Positions 1 to 4,476 of a stretch of DNA of 6,120 nucleotides are shown here, piece by piece (position 1 is the stretch's first letter; each line of letters starts with the position of its first letter). The notes beneath the pieces are model-generated. The model searched no databases. It saw nothing but the letters and a program-made list of their open reading frames with translations, and had not been told where the DNA came from. The stretch spans positions 1-6,120 of the forward strand of contig JBNAWB010000210.1 in assembly GCA_049699975.1 (NCBI GenBank), written 5' to 3'. The position numbers and the translations under genes are program-made. This DNA is from CAZAGD01 sp049699975. Lineage in GTDB: Bacteria; Desulfobacterota; SM23-61.

Positions 1-1
1 G

Positions 2-58
2 CGAGGGGTTTCCACCATCCCCGATGGGGCACTAAAAGTGAAGGTGGGCAAGGTCTAA
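2..58 (+). CDS. C-terminal end of an unidentified upstream gene (partial)
   Basis: Reading frame 2 is open from the window edge to a TAA at 56-58 and gives the tail RGVSTIPDGALKVKVGKV. The composition (alternating hydrophobic and lysine residues, ending in a short beta-like strand) looks like a genuine protein C-terminus. The other plus frame that is open here (frame 1, ending at 61-63) gives a His/Gly/Trp-rich string that looks less natural. Only 18 codons are visible, so no family can be assigned. The gene body lies to the left of the window. Confidence 0.4.
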   Translation, partial: RGVSTIPDGALKVKVGKV

Positions 59-65
59 TTTAATA

Positions 66-94
66 TTGACAAACAATTATTAAATCGTAAGGAT
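66..94 (+). promoter_or_regulatory. Possible sigma70 promoter for the antitoxin gene
   Basis: A perfect -35 hexamer TTGACA lies at 66-71, in AT-rich DNA between the end of the upstream gene and the antitoxin start at 134. At 17-bp spacing the -10 would be AAGGAT (89-94), only three of six matches. A better-looking TATAAA at 113-118 is too close to the ATG and is not spaced to this -35. The call is therefore weak. Confidence 0.25.
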
Positions 95-133
95 TTGTAA
101 AAAAAGATAAACTATAAATGGACTGGTAAAACC

Positions 134-334
134 ATGGCCATAGCCACTTTATCGTCGAAAGGACAGTTGGTAATTCCTAAAGAGGTAAGAGAAGCTCTGG
201 GGATTAAGCCAAGGCAGAAGGTTTTTTTTAGAATAATTAAAGACCATCTGGTAGAAATTATTCCTATGCCTGAGGATCAAGTTAGGCAATTCTGTGGCAT
301 CTTCAAGGAAGGTTCCTCACTAACAAGGGCTTAG
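134..334 (+). pseudogene. SpoVT-AbrB (MazE/VapB-like) antitoxin, C-terminus cut by in-frame TAG
   Basis: Residues 1-50 are a textbook SpoVT-AbrB swapped-hairpin DNA-binding domain: ATLSSKGQLVIPKEVREALG followed by IKPRQKVFFRI. Such proteins bind their own promoter and, through a C-terminal tail, neutralise a cognate PIN-domain RNase. Here the frame stops at TAG (332-334) right after GSSLTRA, where relatives continue into a charged helix. The same frame stays open past the stop to 424 and encodes LKVRREEWKREEKN, the Arg/Glu-rich tail expected for this family, so TAG most likely replaced a leucine codon (TTG). The DNA-binding domain may still be made (66 aa), but the toxin-binding tail is lost. 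ATG at 134 is chosen because the ATG at 119 meets a stop after two more codons. A clear Shine-Dalgarno is lacking. The broken toxin gene overlaps the tail region. Confidence 0.8.
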
Positions 335-362
335 TTAAAGGTACGGAGAGAGGAATGGAAAC

Positions 363-464
363 GTGAAGAAAAAAACCTTGCTAGATTCTTACGCCCTGCT
401 CGCCTATCTAAAGCAGGAAGATAACTACAAAAAAGTTAATGAACAATCAAACCTGAGGCATTAA
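363..464 (+). pseudogene. Truncated PIN-domain toxin remnant (VapC-like)
   Basis: From a GTG at 363, preceded by GAGAGGA (348-354) at good spacing, the frame reads VKKKTLLDSYALLAYLKQED then NYKKV. This is the first beta-strand and helix of a PIN ribonuclease, including the first metal-binding aspartate (D8 in LLDS). Intact VapC-type PIN toxins run about 125-140 residues and carry three further acidic residues. Here similarity ends near residue 25, eight unrelated residues follow, and TAA occurs at 462-464. I see no other PIN pieces before the next gene, so the rest has been deleted. It follows the antitoxin in the usual order, with the start inside the antitoxin's original tail region. It cannot be an active nuclease. 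Confidence 0.7.
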
Positions 465-510
465 ATTTTTTGCTAAATTTTATCAACTAAATTGGAGAAG
501 ATCCTAAATT

Positions 511-762
511 TTAAGATTCTTCGGGAGGATGCAGATTTTCATCTTTTAACGGCAAATCTTGGTAAATAGCTTCTATTTCTTCTTTAAATTCAAGGGGAGC
601 CAAGACAATGCCCCATCCTTTCTGTAGTTGATAGATTCCATCATAGGCTGAGTCATAGTAACTCTTAAGGCGGTGGGGTATATTGCGTTCATTAAGGATT
701 GAGGCAAGAAGCCGGGCTTCGATTTCGTTATTCAAGACCAAAATTTTCTTAAACTCTTCCAT
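511..762 (-). CDS. Small DUF2007-like protein
   Basis: An 83-residue soluble acidic protein without signal peptide or membrane segment. The opening KKILVLNNEIEARLLASILN matches the pattern of the DUF2007 family (putative prokaryotic signal-transducing proteins), in which a beta-strand and an NEIEA helix are followed by an 'IP' turn and a second strand (NIPHRLKS here, around residues 27-34). A second conserved-looking block, SAYDGIYQLQKGWG, lies around residues 38-51, then a short helix EFKEEIEAIYQDL. Members are ACT/ferredoxin-like small folds whose biochemical role is not established. The ATG at 762 has no evident Shine-Dalgarno upstream (CATTGACTT). It stands alone on its strand, convergent with the toxin-antitoxin relic. 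The family call is from motif resemblance only. Confidence 0.65.
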   Translation of the reverse strand: MEEFKKILVLNNEIEARLLASILNERNIPHRLKSYYDSAYDGIYQLQKGWGIVLAPLEFKEEIEAIYQDLPLKDENLHPPEES

Positions 763-821
763 AAGTCAATGATATTAGGATTAAAGATGGCAATCAACAG
801 AAAAATATTGTTATGGCAAAG

Positions 822-838
822 TATTAGAAATTCTAATA
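822..838. repeat. 17-bp perfect inverted repeat, operator-like
   Basis: TATTAGAAATTCTAATA has 8-bp arms around a single central A. It lies about 60 bp upstream of the DUF2007-like gene start and 40 bp upstream of the broken small plus-strand frame, next to a TATAAT at 844-849. It could bind a dimeric regulator. In DNA this AT-rich chance palindromes are not rare. Confidence 0.3.
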
Positions 839-877
839 ATTTTTATAATTAAAAGTATATGAAAAATATTCAGCTGC

Positions 878-1043
878 ATGGAAAATTATATACCTCCTGA
901 TGTGCGGACGGATATCATGGAGAAGGTATTTTTGAAATATCGCGAATATACAGGATTGTTATTTGAAGCTCAGCTGCGATGAAGATAACAAAGACCTTAT
1001 TGATTTTATGGAAGATATGGAATTATATCTGAAAAAATTATAA
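878..1043 (+). pseudogene. Small protein of unknown family, apparently frameshifted
   Basis: ATG at 878 opens a frame reading MENYIPPDVRTDIMEKVF, then LKYREYTGLLFEAQLR, and stops at TGA 980-982. A second frame, shifted by one base, runs from before the stop as SCDEDNKDLIDFMEDMELYL then KKL, ending at TAA 1041-1043. Both halves have natural acidic, amphipathic helix composition and together would make a protein of about 55 residues, so a one-base indel around 965-980 is the simplest explanation. I do not recognise the family. No convincing Shine-Dalgarno precedes the ATG. Nothing else was seen in 763-1077 apart from the inverted repeat at 822-838. Confidence 0.4.
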
Positions 1044-1077
1044 ATTTATTTAGACAGAGGATGATGCTTCTTGCATT

Positions 1078-2355
1078 TTAAAGCGGATGAGCAGAAAGAT
1101 ATTGATTAATAGCATGGCGAGCCCTATTCACAGATTCCCGTGTAGGAACACCGGCTATATCGAGAACTTCTTCAGCACGTTGCCTGGCCTCTCGTATTCC
1201 CCCCGTTCCCAGGCTTAAACCCATCATGCGCATGCGAAAAGCCTCGGCAAATCCTTCGCCTGGCCCTTGGCTTGCGCCACTATAATTAATAGCCAAACGA
1301 AACCTATCCCAAAGTCCCCTATCTTGACCGGTATGGGAGTCATCATGAGGCTGATTACGGCCATTGCTGGTAAGTTGTTCCCAATAAGCTACTTCTTGTC
1401 TATATAGCTCCGTGCCGGCATCTCCCTCGGGAAAATCAGATCTTTGTCGAGCACACCATTGAAAAATATGTCCGTATTCGTGATAAATAGTAGAAGCCAA
1501 GTTGTTGGTATCAGCGAAAGAGTCTTCTATTTCTTGACAGGATGGGTTCTTGGAAACAATGTTTTGCCTGTGATTGCACCACGGCCTATTAAGAGCAGCA
1601 AAAGCTACACAAATTCCATTACGATGTTCTTGGGGTATCCTACTTTCATGGCAGCGTGGCCAGTTTGCTCCTCCGGTAGTCACCCCGGTTGCCCCTGGAA
1701 TCATGCCAACTCTAAAATCCAAATAGATAGACCGGATAGGCATCATGCGCATAAATTCGATGGGGAAAATCATGAGCGTGCGGATCAGAAAATTTCGCCA
1801 GAGGGAATCAAGGTTATAAACATTGAAGGTCCAGTTTATATCCCCCCGACTTCCGTCAAAATTTAATTCCCGGCGGCCATCAGTAAGTCTGTTTAAATGG
1901 CAAAGGGGTAAATCCAAAGGCACAACTGGTCCCCAAGTGGCCGGATTAGCAGCGTCGATCTGAGAAATTTGATTGACCTCTCTCCAGTAACTCTGAATAT
2001 CCGCAATCGAGAGTTCCCGCAATCTCTGGGAGGGGCTGCTTTGATTGGGTCTTAAAATAGCCAAATAAATATTACCATTTCTACTCTGAGCCACTGTATA
2101 TCTTGGCCAATTTCTCATTTCATCAGGTGATGGGCATGATAAGACGACGGGTTGAGGAGTTGTGGGGGAGTTAGAAACTGATTGGCTAGTTGGGGAGGCG
2201 TTAGAGACGGAGCGAGTAACATCAAAAAAATAATATTCTTCCCGACAAACTTGCAACTCAGCATCGGCCAGATCGTCAGGACAACATTGCTGCTGAGGAT
2301 CACAGGTATCAATAGCATAATATCCTGTATTTGTTGAACAATGCCCACAAGTCAT
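1078..2355 (-). CDS. Cys-rich HEYGH zinc-metallopeptidase-like protein (putative effector)
   Basis: A 425-residue protein in three parts. Residues 1-37 are cysteine-rich (C3, C6, C18, C24, C25, C37; begins MTCGHC). Residues 46-78 are a Ser/Thr/Pro/Gln linker with a repeated SVSN..SPT..P pattern. The remainder is globular and contains IYHEYGHIFQW with the zinc-peptidase HExxH at H292-E293-H296. GPGEGFAEAF follows 70 residues later, with E367 or E371 as the likely third ligand (gluzincin layout). Seven further cysteines are spread over the body (C74, C152, C235, C249, C260, C273, C301). There is no signal peptide or membrane segment, although the many cysteines suggest a disulfide-containing, exported protein. 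The ATG at 2355 has a modest AAGGA about 10 nt upstream. It lies 171 bp downstream of the LysM gene on the same strand. Substrate unknown; a catalytic protease toxin or wall-acting hydrolase is inferred, not shown. No recognised named family. Confidence 0.7.
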   Translation of the reverse strand: MTCGHCSTNTGYYAIDTCDPQQQCCPDDLADAELQVCREEYYFFDVTRSVSNASPTSQSVSNSPTTPQPVVLSCPSPDEMRNWPRYTVAQSRNGNIYLAILRPNQSSPSQRLRELSIADIQSYWREVNQISQIDAANPATWGPVVPLDLPLCHLNRLTDGRRELNFDGSRGDINWTFNVYNLDSLWRNFLIRTLMIFPIEFMRMMPIRSIYLDFRVGMIPGATGVTTGGANWPRCHESRIPQEHRNGICVAFAALNRPWCNHRQNIVSKNPSCQEIEDSFADTNNLASTIYHEYGHIFQWCARQRSDFPEGDAGTELYRQEVAYWEQLTSNGRNQPHDDSHTGQDRGLWDRFRLAINYSGASQGPGEGFAEAFRMRMMGLSLGTGGIREARQRAEEVLDIAGVPTRESVNRARHAINQYLSAHPL

Positions 2356-2377
2356 TATTTATTTTCCTTGTATTTTT

Positions 2378-2404
2378 AAAAAGCCGAATTTAAAAACAAT
2401 CGGC
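2378..2404 (-). terminator. Weak hairpin plus T-run in the leader of the metallopeptidase gene
   Basis: On the minus strand GCCGA (2404-2400) pairs with TCGGC (2387-2383) across a 12-nt loop, followed directly by TTTTT (2382-2378). It sits between the LysM gene and the metallopeptidase start, about 25 nt before the latter. It could be a partial terminator or attenuator separating expression of the two genes. The 5-bp stem is short, so strength is doubtful. Confidence 0.3.
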
Positions 2405-2526
2405 GGGATAACGTCATCCTTTAATAGAGAGATTTCAATAATTTATGGCAATAGTTTATTCTTCGCTTTAACGAGCAACTCATAAGAGGTTATCCTCTAC
2501 TTATTTATTTTTGCCGAGGCTCTGAA

Positions 2527-3159
2527 TTAAAATTTATGCCTGTCTCGCAAAGCGTTTATAGTCGTTTCGTCAATTTCTCCAGTCTTAGGCAATCCCTGGT
2601 CTTCTTGAAAATCCTCCAGAGCACTTCGCAATTCGGCATCCATTTCCTCGCCCCCCGCGCCAGCTTTATATCCCAAGTTGCTAAGGCGGCTCCTAACTCC
2701 GCTTAGGTATTCCAAGGGGTTTAAATAGCCAATTCTGATATTAAATTCATGATTATCGATCAATAAAATTCCTTCTTTTTCTGGCGGAGGAATAGGAACC
2801 TTTAAACAACCTTCTCCATCAGTGATGTCTTGCGAGATTCTCCCACTTACCCGGAGTGTGAAAGGTTTATTGGCTAAAGGTTCTCTATTTTCGTTAAATA
2901 GTTGCAGATGAAGGTAAACTGGAACTCCTTTGCGCCGGAATTTATGTCGATTATTAGTAACCGCCTCTTCTTCTTTAGTTCGTAACTCGGGGATGAAAAC
3001 CCGATCCCCAGGATAAAGAACATGATAATTTTGGCGGCTCTGTTTTAGTTGCACGTTAGCAGGGTCATTCCATATTGTTTCTGGGTTAAAGCCATATTTT
3101 AAAGAAATGCTGACTAAGCATTCGCCTTGGCGAATAATATGGATTTTGGGAAGTGCCAA
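2527..3159 (-). CDS. LysM and PG_binding_1 domain protein, secretion-locus type
   Basis: A 210-residue protein. A LysM domain (about residues 6-57) opens with HIIRQGECLVSISLKYGFNP and closes with VLYPGDRVFIP. The middle region (about 72-145) is beta-rich, with the pattern GVPVYLHLQLFNENREPLAN...DGEGCLKVPIP, like a small Ig or carboxypeptidase-regulatory-type sandwich. The C-terminal PG_binding_1 domain (about 150-207) contains GVRSRLSNLGYKAG and LEDFQEDQGLPKTGEID. All three modules point to peptidoglycan contact. No signal peptide is present. From memory of the family, this architecture often accompanies effector or VgrG-type genes in type VI or related contractile loci; that association is inference here. 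The start is TTG at 3159: no ATG is available near the domain boundary, and AAAGAGG lies 5 nt upstream. It is the first gene downstream of the promoter at 3217-3244 and precedes the metallopeptidase. Confidence 0.85.
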   Translation of the reverse strand: MALPKIHIIRQGECLVSISLKYGFNPETIWNDPANVQLKQSRQNYHVLYPGDRVFIPELRTKEEEAVTNNRHKFRRKGVPVYLHLQLFNENREPLANKPFTLRVSGRISQDITDGEGCLKVPIPPPEKEGILLIDNHEFNIRIGYLNPLEYLSGVRSRLSNLGYKAGAGGEEMDAELRSALEDFQEDQGLPKTGEIDETTINALRDRHKF

Positions 3160-3216
3160 AAAAACCTCTTTAAAACAAAAGCAGTTTATTGGATGCCTAT
3201 TTCTTTTCTTTTATTT

Positions 3217-3244
3217 TTTATAGCATATTCCGAATGAAAAGCAA
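3217..3244 (-). promoter_or_regulatory. Sigma70-type extended -10 promoter for the LysM gene
   Basis: On the minus strand TTGCTT (3244-3239) is followed by a 16-bp spacer ending in TGC and by TATAAA (3222-3217), an extended -10 (TGnTATAAA). Transcription would begin near 3210, giving a leader of about 50 nt to the TTG start at 3159. Confidence 0.5.
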
Positions 3245-3312
3245 AAAGGATAAATTTTTTAAGGAAATCCTTCACTAAAAGGGGGAAAAAACATATATGG
3301 TAAAAAGATTTG

Positions 3313-3361
3313 CCCCTAACCCTTCCTCTCTCCCCAGCGGGGGAGAGGGCGGGGTGAGGGG
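3313..3361. repeat. GC-rich nested palindromic intergenic repeat, copy 1
   Basis: CTCTCCCC (3328-3335) and GGGGAGAG (3340-3347) form an 8-bp stem with an AGCG loop, extendable by a T-G wobble and a C-G pair. Outer arms CCCCTAACCC (3313-3322) and GGGGTGAGGGG (3351-3361) also pair apart from a mismatch. It begins 20 bp past the stop of the MBL-fold gene. No T-run follows on either strand, so it is not a standard intrinsic terminator. It is the same element as 4367-4438 and belongs to the CCCTCACCCTAACCCTCTCCCC type seen in many bacterial intergenic regions. It may act as a REP-like 3' mRNA stabiliser. Confidence 0.75.
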
Positions 3362-3380
3362 ATCCATTACGGCATGTAAA

Positions 3381-4283
3381 TTAAACAAGCTGCGTAATGT
3401 CTTCCGCTACTTTCGGGAAATTTTGATACATCATTACATCATGGCCTGGGAATATTAAATCTAATGAAGCCGCTCTGCCACGCAGTTTGTCAAACGATTG
3501 CAGCCAAGCAGGCAGATCGGTGATTAAACAGCTGGGGTTGTCGTCTTTAAAGCTGCGGGCAATATGAGCACAATCAGAGGCTACAATAGCTGTTCCTTTG
3601 GCGGTATTAACTGCTACAGCCTGAAGGCCAATAGTATGACCTGGAGCAAAGAGAAGTTCTATACCCGGAAGTAGTTTTTCATCGCCACAGACTAAGCGCA
3701 GGCGATCCGTTCCTTCTAATTCAGCGAGGGCTTTATTGGCTAACGGATCGGCTACCCGAGCAAAAGGAGGCCGCTTGGCCAGGGGGTTTTTAATCCAGAA
3801 ATCGTATTCCTTTTTCTGCACATAAAATGTAGCTTTAGGAAAGGCCTTGGGGAACATTTCCATGCCGCCCACGTGGTCAAAGTGAATATGGGTAATGACC
3901 ACCTTTTTTACAGTTTCCGCATTAGCTCCGAGGCGCGCTAAAACATCCACGGGATTTACAAAACCTTTTAACTTTCTTTGCGTAGCGAGAGTTACTCCAC
4001 ATCCCGTATCAACTATGGTGAATTCACCTTTTCCTTTGATAGCCCAAAGATAATAGTAACGGTCGATATCTTGATCCCAACCTTCCATCCATAAAACCAT
4101 AGCCAACTTGCTGGTGAATGGACCGGCATATTTGAGGGCATAAATTTCATATTGGGGGTCAGGACCGGCAGCATGAACTGGGGAGACTCCTTTAGAAAAT
4201 ATTGGGGAAAGATGCTCACTAATGGCCGCTGCTCCTAAAATGGTAACACCTGTCTTCAAAAAATCTCTTCTATCAAGTTCCAT
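3381..4283 (-). CDS. Tat-exported MBL-fold metallohydrolase (N-acyl homoserine lactonase-like)
   Basis: A 300-residue enzyme. The N-terminus LDRRDFLKTGVTILGAAAIS is a twin-arginine signal (R5-R6, then FLK and a hydrophobic stretch), with likely cleavage near VHAAG (36-40), so it acts folded in the periplasm. The MBL fold carries the HxHxDH motif H132-H134-D136-H137 in THIHFDHVGGMEMF, then APGHTIG with H216, SDCAH with D237, and PGHD with H281: a complete dinuclear zinc site. This motif set and length fit the AiiA/AttM lactonase-like subgroup, but MBL hydrolases of this kind also cleave other esters, lactones or amides, so the substrate is open. ATG at 4283 is preceded by AAGGAGGA at 8-nt spacing, a strong site. 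Downstream of the solute-binding gene on the same strand, 193 bp apart with a palindromic repeat between, so probably separately transcribed. Confidence 0.85.
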   Translation of the reverse strand: MELDRRDFLKTGVTILGAAAISEHLSPIFSKGVSPVHAAGPDPQYEIYALKYAGPFTSKLAMVLWMEGWDQDIDRYYYLWAIKGKGEFTIVDTGCGVTLATQRKLKGFVNPVDVLARLGANAETVKKVVITHIHFDHVGGMEMFPKAFPKATFYVQKKEYDFWIKNPLAKRPPFARVADPLANKALAELEGTDRLRLVCGDEKLLPGIELLFAPGHTIGLQAVAVNTAKGTAIVASDCAHIARSFKDDNPSCLITDLPAWLQSFDKLRGRAASLDLIFPGHDVMMYQNFPKVAEDITQLV

Positions 4284-4290
4284 CTTCCTA

Positions 4291-4299
4291 TCCTCCTTT
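4291..4299 (-). promoter_or_regulatory. Strong Shine-Dalgarno of the MBL-fold gene
   Basis: On the minus strand AAAGGAGGA precedes the ATG by 7 nt. It is an almost perfect anti-16S match and fixes the start at 4283, which also places the Tat motif at residues 5-10. Confidence 0.7.
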
Positions 4300-4326
4300 C
4301 TTTTTAATTTAGAGAATAAGCAATTA

Positions 4327-4342
4327 TTAATGAGATCATTAA
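4327..4342. promoter_or_regulatory. 16-bp operator-like inverted repeat upstream of the MBL-fold gene
   Basis: TTAATGAGATCATTAA has perfect 7-bp arms (TTAATGA / TCATTAA) around a GA centre. It lies 44 bp upstream of the MBL-fold ATG, overlapping AATAAT on the minus strand, a possible -10, so a bound dimer there would block transcription. No good -35 is evident. AT-rich context lowers the weight. Confidence 0.3.
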
Positions 4343-4366
4343 ATAAATGACATCTGCTGTTCTTAA

Positions 4367-4438
4367 CCCCTCACCTCGGTACGAGTCGATTCCGACCTAA
4401 CCCTCTCCCCACGCCTGGGGAGAGGGGAGGGTGAGGGG
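4367..4438. repeat. GC-rich nested palindromic intergenic repeat, copy 2, with 21-nt insert
   Basis: Outer arms CCCCTCACC (4367-4375) and GGTGAGGGG (4430-4438) match perfectly. The inner stem CCCTCTCCCCA (4401-4411) / TGGGGAGAGGG (4416-4426) is 11 bp with a CGCC loop. Compared with copy 1 at 3313-3361, the left arm carries an extra block, about 4376-4396, that is itself a small nested palindrome (TCGG...CGA-G-TCG...CCGA). It starts 39 bp past the stop of the solute-binding gene. No T-run follows on either strand. Confidence 0.75.
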
Positions 4439-4476
4439 AATAAGTGTAAATATTTAATCGCTCCGAGTAATAATTA

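Noticed and set aside
332..334. Amber codon as pyrrolysine or programmed read-through
   Set aside because: No pyrrolysine machinery or downstream insertion element is visible, and the neighbouring toxin is also broken, so simple decay explains the stop.
1050..1077. Terminator after the metallopeptidase gene
   Set aside because: Only a 4-5 bp ATGC/GCAT stem is present, with no adjacent T-run.
1444..1866. 140-aa plus-strand open frame inside the metallopeptidase gene
   Set aside because: It is fully antisense to a well-supported gene with a conserved zinc motif. Its translation has no domain-like pattern and starts without a ribosome binding site.
2115..2348. 77-aa minus-strand frame overlapping the start of the metallopeptidase gene
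   Set aside because: Out-of-frame shadow over the Cys-rich head and Ser/Pro linker, giving a low-complexity hydrophobic string with no supporting start signal.
2485..2498. Hairpin AGAGG-TTAT-CCTCT as terminator of the LysM gene
   Set aside because: The stem is five base pairs, and on the gene's strand it is followed by ATGAGTTGC rather than a T-run.
3313..3361. CRISPR repeat or ordinary Rho-independent terminator
   Set aside because: Only two distant copies exist, without regular spacers, and neither strand has a T-run after the stem.
4013..4219. 68-aa frame inside the MBL-fold gene
   Set aside because: Shadow of the correct frame, which carries the Tat signal and full metal site.
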